Positions 33,423 to 46,300 of a stretch of 64,000 nt of DNA are shown here, piece after piece. This DNA comes from Phoma sp. XZ068. Lineage: Eukaryota > Ascomycota > Dothideomycetes > Pleosporales > Didymellaceae. A program made the position numbers and the translations under genes. The notes under the pieces are model-generated. The model was not told the DNA's origin, did not search any database, and was given only the letters and a program-made list of their open reading frames with translations. The first letter of the stretch is position 1. Every line of letters starts with the position of its first letter. The stretch covers positions 2,170,001 to 2,234,000 of the forward strand of contig RBKR01000002.1 in the NCBI GenBank assembly GCA_004835665.1, given 5' to 3'.

Positions 33423-35226
33423 TCAAGCGCTTGACGCTGAACTGTTGTCGTCTTTTGACGATTTCTTCAAGTCATTGTCAACCACATCATCTAACACAGC
33501 TTCTCCCCGCGCCTGTGCTTGTACCCTAGCGATTTTCAATCTTCGCGTATCTTGCTCAGTGTGCCTCGTCAGGTACCATGTGAACAACGAGACTAGTATG
33601 CAGGCTGACACGAAACCCATCGCAATACCGAAACTGACGCGGTAGTGTGGCGCGAATCGGCTGTTGAAGAGATGGGGACCAATCGCACCGCCAATCTGGC
33701 CGTAACTGTTAACGAAACCAATCGAGAAGCTCGACCCGGTGGCTCCCCGAGTTGTCTGGACTCGCCACGGCCACATCATGGGAAACCATGCACTCGTGAC
33801 ACCATTACCAATCAGGGTTGCCGCAAGTACTCCACCGTTGTTTGGATAGGCGTACAGGACCCCGTAACATATCAAGATGATGCCAAGGAAGAACAGTGGA
33901 TATACTGGGCGCGGTAAGCGACCATTATCCGCGAAGGCGCCAGTGACGCCGATGACGATTATACTGAATATGCTGATTGGAAGATTCAACAGTTGAGCCG
34001 AAGCAATGTCCGTGTAGCCAAGATTAGCGATGACAGTCGGTTGGTAGAATCGAACACCACTGGTGCCCACAGTGTAAAGCGCCCAAATCAACGTGAAGAG
34101 CCAAAGGCGCAGGTCTTTGAGAGCCTCCACGATCTCTCTCCAGCGAAAATTGGCCTCAGATGCCTGTGGCGCATTTCCGGGAAGCCGAGCTTGAATAAAC
34201 GCCCTCTCTTTCTCTGTAAGCCATGTTGCTGTGGAAGGAAAGTCTGGTAATAAGAACCAAACTACGAAGCCAAAGGCGATCGTGATAATTCCTTCAAAGA
34301 TGAACAGCCATTGCCAGCCAGAAATGCCGTGTGCACCATCGACGTGCGAAAAGGCGAAAGCAAGAACGCCGCTGAAGACTCCAGAAAGGTTACCAAGGAT
34401 GTCTTGGAAGGTTAGTCTATGTTTTCGCTGTTTTGGGCTGCGGGATTTATACTTACAAAAGTAGAGTAGGCGTACCGACATCTCATCCGGCCTATACCAG
34501 TAGCACATCTGGAGAATTACGCCGGGGAACATGCCGGCCTCCATCTGAATTATGATATCAGCAAGCTGCCAGCGTTATATAGTCGCGAAACCTACCAAGC
34601 CAAGAAAGAAACGCGCAGCATACAGTCCACCTTTGCTTGTCGAAGCGGCATGGCACGCTGTCGCGATGCCCCAGGTGATCATGATGCGGCTCTGCCATCT
34701 TGAAGGTAGCATCCGCTTGATCAACAAGTTGGAGGGTGCTTCCGCGATGATGTATGGGATCTTGGAGACATTAAACGTGCTTTTTGTACTGTTGTGCTCC
34801 AAACTCACATAGTAAATTGTCGAGACGAGGTTGTACTCGTTGGAAGTCATACCGAGCTGCGTCATGATGTTGCCTGGAGTTCCTCTGTTCATGATGCGAG
34901 CGTTGGAGACGTTGTCAGAGTCAATGTTCTTCAAAAGAAACATGATTGAGCAAAGAGTCTTCACAGACCTGGGATCAGTATTTGCTATTGACAGATGGAG
35001 AAAGGCTTACCATAAGTCGCCAGTCTACTCTGCGCATCAACTTTTTCTCTTCCTCGGCTGTCAAGAGGGTGCGCGCTTGCATTCGATCATCGTCATAGCC
35101 ATGAATGACACTGCTCGCCACTGCGTGCTCATTGACAGCTGAGCCTCGTCGAGCGTAGTGGAAGCCATTCTCCGAATCCTGAATAGAAGCAGAGCCCGTG
35201 GCCAGCTTCCTACTTTTGTCGGTCAT
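33423..35226 (-). CDS. MFS transporter, anion:cation symporter (allantoate/nicotinate permease) type
   Basis: Five exons, 35226-35011, 34958-34809, 34760-34596, 34544-34457 and 34402-33423, give 532 aa. Splicing restores the family landmarks DWRLM-TLCSIMFLLKNIDSDNVSNARIMN, STIYY-IPYIIAEAPSNLLIKR, FFLGL-MEAGMFPGVILQMCYWY and RLLYF-YILGNLSGVFSG. Exon 2 uses an acceptor at GTGAAG, because the nearer CCCAG breaks the frame. About 12 helices are predicted with the Dal5/Tna1-type (ACS family) layout; such carriers import organic anions such as vitamins, ureido acids or small carboxylates. It is divergent from a 2OG oxygenase (start 524 bp away), so uptake of a substrate for that enzyme, or export of its product, is plausible. 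Confidence 0.9.
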
Positions 35227-35749
35227 TTCAGAGACAGGTTATAATGATAATCTCTTGCAAGTAGACTGTGAGAATTTATGCAGCTTTTGAAAGCTGAGAT
35301 TTCTGCTGTTGGGCTTCAGTCCAACACATGTAGGAATCCTACGCCGTAGAGATAAGCTGCGTGGACCCGGCAAGCGTCGCGTGCCAATTAAGTTGCTGAA
35401 CGGTGCTTGAATCCGTTATCGGAACTTAAGCTGGTATGCACTTTGAAAAAGCACGATATTCGTTTCCACTTTGACGTTGACAGATTTGAGCAACCACGGT
35501 GTTACGGTGGGCGATCTTTCCCGTATTTGGTTGGAACCATTCCGTGATCGAGGGTAAGAATCACGAATCACGAGGCCCCCTGCTGCCGTCGATTCTGTGG
35601 CTGCAGCTGTACTCCACTTTCGGTTGTCTGTCTTATCCCCGGCTCATCGGAAAACGTCTGCAGAAGTTACACGTATATAACGGTTCCTGTGCACACGTTA
35701 GTGCAGTGGACTAGGCAAGCACATTGTAAGGAACGACTGAATTTACCAG
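35227..35749. promoter_or_regulatory. Divergent promoter region, MFS carrier / 2OG oxygenase
   Basis: A 523-bp spacer between two start codons facing away from each other, so control may be shared. I saw no inverted repeat as clear as the one at 26471-26489. The segment near 35560-35660 is GC-richer than its flanks. Confidence 0.45.
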
Positions 35750-36904
35750 ATGGCTGCTGCAAAGACATTAGGGGCGACTTCGGCTCTTCCGACGTACGAG
35801 CAAGTACCCGAGACTCGTTATCAGTGTTAGTTGGCATCGCGACAAGTCCACAAGTGACCGTCAGACTGATCCTCGACAGTGGACTGGGCAGATCTTGCTA
35901 CACTAGACTTGTCATTGTTTGACGCACCTGGTGGTAAAAGTAAGCTCGCAAAGCAGCTGTATGAAGCCATTGATAAGATTGGCTTCTTCTACATCGTCAA
36001 CTTTGGTCTCAGCCAGGATGCTGTTGATCGACAATTCGCCATTGGCAAGGAGCTCTTCGAACTTCCGACTGAAGAGAAACTAAAATACAGAGCTGACCTG
36101 GAGAACGGCGGCTACAACGGTTACAAGCCTCTGGGATTGCGAGAGGTGCGACCAGGTATCCAAGACAACACTGAAATATACAACATACCCAAATTTATCC
36201 CCGCTCTCGAGCGGCCGCATCCTGAGATCATTACCGCGCACCGGGCAGAAATCGAACAGTTTGCCAGACATATTTCGGATAATGTTGCCGGAAAATTGCT
36301 GGTACTACTAGCTATCATCCTAGAGCTACCAGAAGATTTCTTCCTAGAAAGACATCGTTACAATGAGAGGAGCGACTGCCACTTGAGGTACATGAAGTAT
36401 CATCATCGAACCCCGGAGCAAAACGCTGCCCTCGAGAACGTGTGGGTAAAGGGCCACACCGACTTTGGCTCCCTGACACTCCTCTTCCGCCAGCCGGTTG
36501 CCGCGCTTCAGGTTCGCACACCGGATGGCCAATGGAAACACGTCAAGCCTTATCCTGGCAGCATCACTGTGAATCTTGCGGATTCTCTCGAGTTCCTAAC
36601 CAACGGCTTCCTCAAGAGCAGCATCCATCGCGTTGTCGCGCCCCCGCCAGATCAGGCTGGTATCGATCGATTGGGCGTACTGTACTTTGTAAGGCCGGAG
36701 GACAATGTCAAGTTGACTCCAATCAAGAGTAACGTGCTGAAAAAGCTTGGTTATACAAAGACATCAGATGAGAGTGTTGTTGGTATCACCGCCGGCGAAT
36801 GGGTGAAGGCTCGGGTGAAGAAAGGCGTTGCGAAAGGGCAAGTGAGAAGTGAACAGAAGGAGGAGGCGATTATTGGAGGCAAAAGCGCAAAGTATTACGA
36901 CTGA
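35750..36904 (+). CDS. 2-oxoglutarate/Fe(II)-dependent dioxygenase (isopenicillin N synthase-like)
   Basis: Two exons, 35750-35825 and 35880-36904, with a 54-nt intron (GTTAGT...GACAG) give 366 aa. The join reads ETRYQ-LDWADLATLDLSLFD, the usual N-terminal strand of DIOX_N. GFFYIVNFG and GYNGYKPLG follow. The iron site is HTDFGSLTLLF (His and Asp of HxD) plus the distal His in SSIHRVVAPP, and the Arg in DRLGVLYF is the candidate 2OG anchor. Family members hydroxylate, desaturate or cyclise small molecules; the substrate here is unknown. It is cytosolic by sequence, is transcribed away from the MFS carrier, and ends with a Lys-rich tail. Confidence 0.9.
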
Positions 36905-39900
36905 GAATGTTACGCTGAAATCAGCAACTGGTGTCAATCATTATACAAATGTTCGAGACCAAATTAACTTACCATTGTTGTAATCAAAGACAGTGGTTGT
37001 AAATGAAATACTTGAACAACGCGAGCTTTGAAAAAGAGGAATTCTTTCCAAATGCGGACGTTTGTTCTTCACCCTCCACCAACGGGAAGTCGTCTTTTCT
37101 AGCTATTGCTCACATTCCCATTCATTCGGATACAAGTTATTGAACACGCTATTTCTGTGTGGGCGTCGACAAGGTATTAAACTTCTCAGTAGTCGCACTA
37201 TTGAAGGGGGTGTTAGGTAATGAATGTATTGATTTAACCTTAGGTCGCGCCTTTTCCAATTGCGTACAACGCACTCGTCGTGTAGTTGTGGTCATGAGTG
37301 CTTTTGCATCTTTGGGTCGTACTCGTACTTTTACTGTCATAGTATCGTCTAGCACTATTGACTTAAGCACTGTTGTTTACATAGGTGATATCTGTCGTGA
37401 ACCATTCTGTGGTACAGTCGCATCACACCAAGCCATAGCCGTTGAGAGAACGCTGAGTAGCTGCCCCCGGCGGGGTACTGTTAAGAACGTAAGACAACTT
37501 CAGCGGTCATAAATCAACTTGCTAAGGCTTAGTTGGTCACGACTGGCTAGCATTCACATGAAGATGACGTACATCCTGTAACCTTCAGCGTTTCTGGCGC
37601 CACGATAGAATCGTATCTCCATGAATTGCATCTTTCACAATGCCCGCCACTACATTCCATGTGACGCATGAGGTGAAGCGAATACGGTAATGAGCACTTC
37701 TGAAAGCGCAGAATCATAGAGCTCGCATTGGATAAGTGTTGGTTACTGTTTCGCGCCAGTACTTTCAACGTCAAAATAGTCAGCAATACTGCGCTTTCTG
37801 TATGCAATCCTGGTTATGCAGAAAGAATATGGGCCGCCCCAAAATCCGTGCCACTGCCATTGCCAAGCATAAGCTACTCGCACCAGGCGATATATCCAGT
37901 AGATTATGGCAACATCTCTGGTGGACGTCCGTATTTTGAACTCAGTAATATGGATACACTGCGCTGATAGTAACAACGTCATTGGATGGGTTCATGTAGT
38001 GTTTCAGATTGTTCTATCGGGCGGGGTAGCGAATCAAGAAGCACGCTGGCTATCATGTTGGGGCTGTGCAGAGTAGAAATAATGCTAACACAAATGACAC
38101 GTACACATACATACACTAGTGCCATCCGAGATGAGTTTTATACGAACAGGGACCAAAGTCTATCGATTGAGCGCAAGAAGTCTACCCTTTGTGCTAATCT
38201 TTAGCTCCCTTGCATCCCATTTATTGAGCTTAAACTCACACTTATAAAAGTTTGGAATATTTGCGGGTTCTGACATGCGGAAAATTGGTTTTGATCTCAT
38301 AGGCTCAGGTGGTTGCTAAGTCAGAAACGAAAAAAAGCTGGTAAGAACTCAAGAACTTACTAAAGCAAACAAATGAAAACTCAAATTGTGTTCCTTATGG
38401 GTGATGTGGAACAAGAGAACCTGACGAACGGATAGAAGCAAATCAAGCGATGGCTTCTTTCGAAACGTCTAGATTATGATCGTCAGCATGCGCCTGCGAT
38501 GTGGGAACATACTTCGAGACGCAATCCTTGCTAGCAACGGTTAACACTCAGCCATGACTGTCGTCAAGCATTCTTCAAATTGACACAGAGGGGCTACCAA
38601 GAGCTTGGCATGAACAAATACGTCCTAGATCCTGGTATATTCAAACAGACATTATCATCTGCGAGGGGATACAATTCCCATGCGAGTCCCTCAAGCATAC
38701 TCCTTGTACGCTACCTAGGTATTTAGACACTCAGGTTGCAACAGCCAACGTTGGGTCGGGTTCACCCTTCCATCGCTAAGACGCAACCAGGAGGCTTGTT
38801 GACGATGGGCACGGGCTTTCAACTGCGGACGCGAGTCCTCGGGCTTAGCCACGCTGGCACTGACTCGTCTACAGGGGTGCACTGGCAGGACTCGGACCTA
38901 TGGTTGTGAAGCTGGCTATAACGAGTTTTAACTGTAGACAATCCTATGACTGAGGTACTAAGAGTATTGCATTCGAGCAGTGCAGGCTGCATAAATCATG
39001 ATACCTAGGTGGTGTTGCACTGTTGGTATCGAGGATGGAAGGAAAGCGGTTAACACAAGCTGGGAATTGCCACCCTGAGCATATAGTCCAACTCTACTGA
39101 TATATACCTATTTTTGGGAGCGCGCACAGTAGCAAATAACCTGTTTGTCTCGGCCACGGGAGTTGTTGAGCACGATTGGCAATCATGTGTAGACAACACA
39201 GGTGGACTTTCCGAGTCAAGCCAAGCTCCATTGATTTGAGTCAGGCCTATCGGCTCAATGCAGGCAGTCGGCCCAATACTATGTAACCAGTGCTTGATAC
39301 GCGCTCCATGGCGCATGTCTTCTCACGCAGGAAAACATCAAGGAATGAGGGCATGGTGTTGACGGATGTGAACGCGCAAGGGATGAAACATTTGCCGGCG
39401 TGGAAGATCTTGCGGCTAATTTGGCTACCCGAGGCTTGATGCTAACTAGAAAGCGTAATGCAAATCTGTTAGAAATAAGCTACCAGGTAGCATATTAGCA
39501 ATCATCTGCTTCTGGACTTATTCAGCCTTTGCTCTATAGACTGGCTGCGTTACAAATGTTAGCGGTGTGAAATACCAAGCAAACTTACATAAGATACTTA
39601 CGCGGCTTCATATGCATTCAAGGTGCTTCGCCTCGCCGATGCGGTCTTATCGTATGACGGCTATGCTTCATCTTATCGATCCAGTGATTTTCTGTTAATG
39701 ATAGACATCTAAATCATCTACATTGTCGACTGACGCGCGCTCAACAGCCGGGGCACTGACTACCAAGATACTACCTACCATAATCAGTCGAAAAAGAGAG
39801 CTACCTGAGGACAGGAATCTGCTCAATCATTCTCAAATAGGATCGCTAGATATTCTAATATACGCTGGGTTTTCTTGGCCTACTGACCCATATCACAATG

Positions 39901-40018
39901 ACGATGATCCATGATGGGGATTGAACAATAAATACAGCTCCAGAGGCCATGGCAATAGCCCACAACTCATCTGTTTTAATACTGCTCGATTCGCTACACA
40001 AGCTTCCTCAATTGGAGA
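36905..40018. other. Gene-free block of 3.1 kb
   Basis: No ORF here looks like a protein I know on either strand, and I could not build a spliced gene. Base composition is mixed, with AT-rich patches near 38210-38400 and 39480-39720. It could be decayed transposon sequence or a long regulatory spacer. The last few hundred bases should contain the GMC oxidoreductase promoter. Confidence 0.5.
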
Positions 40019-41842
40019 ATGAAATCCTTTGTTTCGGTCTGCACCATTGCGGTGTTGGCCATCCAAACAGTCTTTGCTCAAGAAACGTACGACTACATTG
40101 TTGTAGGAAGCGGGCCTGGTGGAGGACCTCTGGCCTGCAACCTTGCTAGAGCTGGATACAAAACTCTTCTTCTTGAGGCCGGTGAGGATCGTGGAAACGA
40201 ACCTACCTGGAACACACTTGCCAACAATTATGCTGCCGTCAACAGTCCCTTGGCTCGATGGGACTTCTTTGTTCAGCATTCGGAGGATCCTGCTGAACAA
40301 GCCAAGTACGAGCTCCAGACCTACCGCCAGAAGAATGGCTCTTTCTACACTGGTACGAGCCCTCCAGTCGGCGCGGAGAGACTTGGAATCTGGTACATGC
40401 GTGGAACTTCGCTCGGTGGTTGCTCCATGACAAATGCAGCTATCTGCTCCCTACCCCCAGACGCTGATTGGGAGATTGTTGTCAATCGTACGGGTGACCA
40501 GACTTGGAGCCCTGACAACATGCGCAAGCATTTCATGAGCCTTGAGCGAAATGAGTGGCTCCCCCGGGGTACTCCCGGACATGGATTTGATGGATGGCTG
40601 AAAATAAATACGAGAAACAATTCCTGGACGCAACAACCAAACAATGTACTAAGAATCTTGGGTGGGCTAGCCAACGCCACTGACCAAAACGCCGCCAACC
40701 TCCCTGAACTTGTCATTCGAGATGTTAACGGCCTTTCTCCTGATCGTGACCAAGAGACCGGCTTTTATGGTATGAGTCTGCACATGGACGCCAACGGTCG
40801 TCGCTCAGGACCAAACACCTACATTCGCGACACTTTGAACGACCCAGCAAATTACCCACTTACGGTTCAAGTCAACAGTTTCGTCACACGTGTTATTTTT
40901 GATGAAAGCGGATCTATTCCCACTGCCAATGGAGTTGAGGTACTAAGAGGCCAGTCAGTTTACCGTGCCGATCCTCGATGGACTGAGGGAAACAAAGGCA
41001 ACCTAACAACGATCAAGGCCACAAGAGAGGTTATAGTGTCAGGCGGTGTGTTCAACAGCCCTCAGATACTAAAACACTCCGGCATCGGCCCAGCTGAAGA
41101 ACTCACTCGATTCGGTATCAAAGTGGTCAAAGATCTCCCGGGTGTTGGTGAAAACATGGCCGAGAATTATGAAGCAGGTATCCTGGGCCTTGCAAATGAC
41201 GACATCAACCGCAATGCTGGACAGACTGGTCTCCTTCTCAAGACGCCGACTGAGACTGGTGGTCGCAACATTCACGCTTGGTGCGGTACTTTTGCGCTTG
41301 AAGGATTTTGGCCTGGAATGCCCAACAACTATGGACTACGACAGTACATGTGCGCCATGGCGCATATGGAACCTAGATCCCGTGCCGGCTACGTCAGATT
41401 GAGGTCAGCAGATCCTACCGATACACCTGAGATCAACTTTCGCTTCTGGGAGAATGGTGGTGAAGAGGACTTACAAGAATTGGTTGACGCTATCAACATC
41501 ATGCGCAGGGGATTCAACGCTGCCGGTTCTCCCGTCACACCTTGGAATGAGCTTCATCCCTGCCACGGAAACACCACCAATTGCACCAATCAAGAACAAC
41601 TCGACTACTTCAGAAGTCAGTCCTTTGGACACCATGCTTCGTCAACGTGTGCCATCGGGGCGGCCGAGGACCCTATGGCTGTAGTGGACAGCAAGTTTCG
41701 AGTTCATGGCGTGAAGAACCTACGAGTCGTAGATACTTCAGTTTTCCCTCATGTTCCTGGAGCATTTCCTGTTCTGCCTACTTATATTATCTCGGACAAG
41801 GCTTCCCAGGATATCATTGAAGCTGCTAAATCCCTAGTCTAG
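40019..41842 (+). CDS. Secreted GMC-family FAD oxidoreductase
   Basis: Intronless, 607 aa. A signal peptide is clear (MKSFVSVCTIAVLAIQTVFA, likely cut near residue 20), and N-x-S/T sites are frequent, so the protein probably enters the secretory pathway. The FAD-binding motif is VVGSGPGGGPLACNLARAGY with LLLEAG. YMRGTSLGGCSMTNA and SGGVFNSPQILKHSGIGP are the two GMC signatures. The C-terminal catalytic His lies in SFGHHASSTCAIG. At the second catalytic position, where the family usually has His or Asn, my manual alignment places Phe (PGAFPVLPTYI). Related enzymes oxidise alcohols or sugars with O2. Substrate unknown. It lies between the oxygenase and the ABC transporter. Confidence 0.92.
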   Translation: MKSFVSVCTIAVLAIQTVFAQETYDYIVVGSGPGGGPLACNLARAGYKTLLLEAGEDRGNEPTWNTLANNYAAVNSPLARWDFFVQHSEDPAEQAKYELQTYRQKNGSFYTGTSPPVGAERLGIWYMRGTSLGGCSMTNAAICSLPPDADWEIVVNRTGDQTWSPDNMRKHFMSLERNEWLPRGTPGHGFDGWLKINTRNNSWTQQPNNVLRILGGLANATDQNAANLPELVIRDVNGLSPDRDQETGFYGMSLHMDANGRRSGPNTYIRDTLNDPANYPLTVQVNSFVTRVIFDESGSIPTANGVEVLRGQSVYRADPRWTEGNKGNLTTIKATREVIVSGGVFNSPQILKHSGIGPAEELTRFGIKVVKDLPGVGENMAENYEAGILGLANDDINRNAGQTGLLLKTPTETGGRNIHAWCGTFALEGFWPGMPNNYGLRQYMCAMAHMEPRSRAGYVRLRSADPTDTPEINFRFWENGGEEDLQELVDAINIMRRGFNAAGSPVTPWNELHPCHGNTTNCTNQEQLDYFRSQSFGHHASSTCAIGAAEDPMAVVDSKFRVHGVKNLRVVDTSVFPHVPGAFPVLPTYIISDKASQDIIEAAKSLV

Positions 41843-42684
41843 GGCTTCTATTGCAGTAAAGTTAAATCCAAAGGTATATTATATAGTTCTCTGGACTCTA
41901 AGAGGCGTGTAATTAGCTGTCATCGAAAATATTTAACTTGTCTATTGAACATCTATGCATTACTTCTCCTTACTATTTAACTTATCCTATAGTCCTTATA
42001 AGAAGTAGCTCTCGGGTCTAGTAAATATTAAAACTATACTATACTTTTACAAAGTCAACTGGGACTAGAATTAAGCTACCTGCGTTGACAATCTTTTTGA
42101 GTAGAACGTACTTATTTTATGCTAAGAAGGTCGATACCAAGGTTCAAAACGCTTGAGGGTATAGTAGTAGTATATAAGCATTCCGGAATTTTTTGGAGTG
42201 TAATGCTGTAGCAATTTCTACCTGATTACGTAGAGATTGTGATAGACTAATAATGGCAGTATTACTGGCAGATTGGTGCCATTGAGGATGCTACCTGGAA
42301 GTGGCCCCTTTTTAGGTCGTCAGGTTCTGAGTCTGGGAAGAAATGATGCTGATTAGAAGGAACAAAACAATGCTGTATATCCTATGCCCATTTAATAAAT
42401 GCAGAAGCATAACTAGAGTACTGAAATTCAGACTACGTCCCTTGTCGATCCCGGCCACCATCATACAGCTTGCGACCTTGGTTCCCCACCTCTGAAATCT
42501 CGTAGATTCGTCCTCCATCCGCTCCGCGAACCCAGCACCGTCACCCGACTTCATCGTTTGCAAGACGCGCCAGCCAGTCCTCCATTTAAGCGGGCCTAGC
42601 GTCCGTGATTTTTAGATCATTCCTGAAGACCGTTTAGCGCAGGTTTATTGGCAGGTGTGGCAGCCATTTCATCGTCAGCTCCTA
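41843..42684. other. AT-rich spacer with decayed-repeat character
   Basis: The first 450 bp are very rich in TpA and ApT steps (for example near 41870-42060) and contain no coding content, as expected for sequence hit by repeat-induced point mutation. The remainder is ordinary non-coding DNA. The base count is a visual impression, not a computation. Confidence 0.45.
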
Positions 42685-43200
42685 CTAGCTCTCGATGCTG
42701 GCAACGGCGGCCGCGATCAGGGCGGCGAGGGCCAAGCACGGGTTCGTGGCCAGCGAAAAGCGCATCTCCCACAGCCCGACCGCGGCTCCCACACCGCACA
42801 TGACTTGCCCACAGCGTACCAGCTGTCGCGTCGTTTCGCAAGCGAGGCGCCAGTTGCTCTAGAGCAAGCAGGGCTGGTCCACACCTTTGGGGTGATACTT
42901 GAGGATGTTGGTGTCAGGGTGCGCCAGCGTCTGGGCAATGTCATCGAGCATGCTCATCAGGCTCTGGTCGTACGGAAACGTTGAGTTAAAGTTCGGAAAC
43001 TCTAAACCAAAAAAGTGGGTGCCGCCGGACTTGTACGAAGTTTGTACGAAAGGAACTGGAGCTCTAGGTTGACAAGGATGTTCTGCCTCGCGACGGGCCG
43101 GGCCCGTTGTACCTGCAGTAGCGCATACCGCAGAAGCGCGTAATATTGCACAAGAAACGCGTGATATTGCACTTGTGCACCAAAATCCTTCGTATCGCAC
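42685..43200 (-). pseudogene. Coding-like remnant interrupted by a stop
   Basis: One minus-strand frame reads GGTHFFGLEFPNFNSTFPYD, MSMLDDIAQTLAHPDTNIL and KYHPKGVDQPCLL, then a TAG at 42859-42861, and continues in the same frame with CETTRQLVRCGQVMCGVGAAV and a hydrophobic stretch ending in ASIES and a stop at 42685. The sequence is GC-rich and clearly differs from the AT-rich DNA beside it. It looks like the 3' part of an old gene, possibly with a C-terminal membrane helix. I do not recognise the family. Confidence 0.35.
43132..43172. repeat. Direct repeat of a 20-bp unit
   Basis: Two copies of AGAARCGCGTRATATTGCAC separated by one base, 18 of 20 positions identical, about 160 bp upstream of the ABC transporter start. 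It may be a regulatory site or a local duplication. Confidence 0.7.
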
Positions 43201-43332
43201 GGCACAGCCCTGATTTTTTTGTTATCGCAACTATGGCGGCCAACACCTTCCCCCAAATACACTCCCCAAAGCATTTCGTTGAAACTTGGAGGGGATTGCC
43301 AACTGGTCCTCCCGACTCCGAAGTAGCTGGAA

Positions 43333-46300
43333 ATGCCGCTTGAAGCTCGGTTCGCTGTCGTTAATGGCACAAGCAATTTCGACTTCACCCCCGCCTTTGA
43401 GGATACCGTTCTCCGAATTACCCCTTCAGGCCTTTTTCTGGTTGTGGCCGTCCAGCGTATCATCTGGCTCGCAAGACAGCCTCGAAAGGTCGCCAAAAGC
43501 CACCGCCCAATTGTCAAAGTGGCACGTGTTTACCTCCGCCTCCGAAATAATAAGTTTCTTTTTAGGCGCGCCCGCTCCGCATGGTTGAACGAATACTGAC
43601 TGGTTCAGTAACTGCAGGGATTGATCAGCGTCTACACGGCTCTACAATTTGCAGTCTTGCTGTACTGGACTCTGAACACAAAGAAGTGGCCTTTGTCTCA
43701 GTTGCGGACTTCGGCCGCCGTACTTGCCTTTGTCGATGGATCCTTGCTTTTGTTGCTGTCCCACGCCGAGCACGCGCGCACGGTGCGACCTTCGACCGTT
43801 ATCAACGTTTACTTGCTCTTTACTTTACTCTTTGACTCCGTCGTCTCCAGAACCCTGTGGCTTGCCGACCATGACTCCATCATCTGTGCCCTCTTCACCT
43901 CGACCGTCGCGATCAAATTGCTTGTTTTGGGCTCGGAAGCTTGGGGGAAGAGAACCATACTTCTGTCCCAGTACCAGCATCTCTCCCCCGAGGCAACCAG
44001 TGGAATACTGGCCCGGAGTGTCTTCTGGTGGTTGAATTCATTAATGCGGAATGGGTTTACTCGCTCCCTCACGGTTCGTGATTTGCTTCCTGTTCATGGC
44101 AGCCTCGCTGCGCGAACACTACTCCCCAAAGCACGACGCTCTTTTGGTTCGTCAGAAAAACCCAACCGATATGCGTTGGCCTTCTCCACATTGTGGGCGA
44201 CTAAGTTTATCTTTCTGGCTGGCGTGGCACCTCGAATTGTGTTAGTAACTTTCAAATATACGCTGCCCTTTCTGATCACCAGAACGACGTCCTGGACGGC
44301 CGATCCCTCGCAGTCGGATGCAATCGGATGGGGGCTGACGGGCGCATGGTTGTTGGTATTTCTTGGGCAAGCAATTTCGAATGGCTTTTATTACCAGATG
44401 ACATATCGATTCGTTACAGCGGTCCGCGGCAGTCTCTGCAGTTTGATCTACACCAAGACGTTGGATCTCAGCAGCACGGCTCTTGACGACTCTGTGGCGG
44501 TCTCGCTCATGTCCACAGACACCGAGAGTATCTGTCAAAGCGCCGCAACTTTGCACGAGCTTTGGGCTTCACCGATCGAGTCTGCTGTAGCCATCTTTCT
44601 CCTGCACAGGCAGCTTGGCCTTGCAGCTCTGGCCCCGGTCGGTGTAGCAATCATTGCCACTGCGGGCACATTGCAGCTTGCCCAATTCATTGGCATAGCT
44701 AAGAAAAGGTGGATGAGGGGCATCCAAACTCGGGTCGATGTAACAGCCTCCGTCCTTGCGTCCATGAAGGTTAGGATCCAGCAGTAACGCTTCAACATCT
44801 CTGTTATGATGAAACTAATGGGCTCACCGCAGGAAGTCAAAATGCTTGGTCTGTCAGACATCGTCGCCAACATGATCCAAAACCTCCGCGTAACAGAACT
44901 GGACTTGTCCAAAGAGTATCGGAAACTGCTGGCTATACAGACTTTCATCGGTAAGTACCTGAGTTGCAGATCCTTGCTATGCCGCGTTTCCACCTTGTCG
45001 TAATGACACGACTGCTGACCCTTTCGGCTGAACAGCAATGAACACGGCAACCATCGCCCCTTTGGCGACATTTGCAACATTTGTGATTGTTTCCAAGAGC
45101 ACTGGGCAGCCTTTAAACACGGAGTCCGCTTATACTTCGCTCTCCCTGATATACCTCTTGTCGGATCCCATGGTTGTCGTATTTCGCACCATCCCGTTCG
45201 TCAGTGCCGCTCTCGCGTGCTTTTCTCGTATTCAAAACTATTTGTCTTCAGATAGCTATACGGATTACAGACTGCCTCTTAGCGAGCGGTTTCTGAATTC
45301 AAGCCAAGACGGTGAGAATGTGGACACGCTTGTAGCGATATCAGGAGCCACTTTTGGCTGGGTTTCTGAACAGCCGGGCATTCTCAACGACATAACTGTC
45401 AACATCCGCAGGTCTTGCTTCACCTTCATTGTCGGACCTGTGGGTTCAGGCAAGAGCACTCTCATGCGAGCTATTCTTGGAGAAGTTCCACTCCGAGCAG
45501 GTTCCGTTTATGCGAATCCCAGCAACATGGCGTTTGTTGGCCAGGAACCATGGATCCAGAACCTGACGATACGCGAGAACATCCTTGGCAGTGCCAGCTA
45601 CGATGCAGTGTGGTACGGCAAAGTTGTCTATGCGTGCGGGCTGGAGCAAGATATTGGCGACCTTCCTGGGGGAGATTCGACACCGGCGGGCAGTGCGGGT
45701 GTCTCGTTGAGCGGTGGCCAAAAGCAGCGGCTTGCCCTGGCCCGAGCCGTCTACTCCAGGGAGAAAACCGTCATGTTGGACGATGTCTTTGCTGGGCAAG
45801 ATACAGCAACCGAGGAGCACATATTCCAGAATCTTTTTGCGGAGACGGGCCTCTTCCGCCAGATGAACGTAACTGTGGTGTGTGTCACGAATGCCATCTA
45901 CAGACTCGCTTATGCCGATCATGTGGTTGCCCTGGATATGAGCGGCCATATCGTACACCAAGGCTCATTCGCTCAACTTCAATCCGATACAGATTACCTG
46001 CATGGGCTGGCAGTTGAGCAGAACCGCGCGATTGATGCGGAGAATACAGCTAAAGCATCAGTGCAGCGTCGCGATGAGCCTGTTCCGCAGAGCCTGTTCG
46101 AAAGGGATGCTGATCAGAACAGCGACGAATCTGAACCGCCTGGTCGACTCCTCGGCGAGTTTGCTACATATGCATATTACTTTGGCACTGTCCCTGTATG
46201 GCACACCATAACGTTCGCAGCCCTCATCATCCTGTACGCTGGTGGCTCTCGGATGACGGCACTCGTACTCAGCTTCTGGACAGACAGTGCAGAAGATTTC

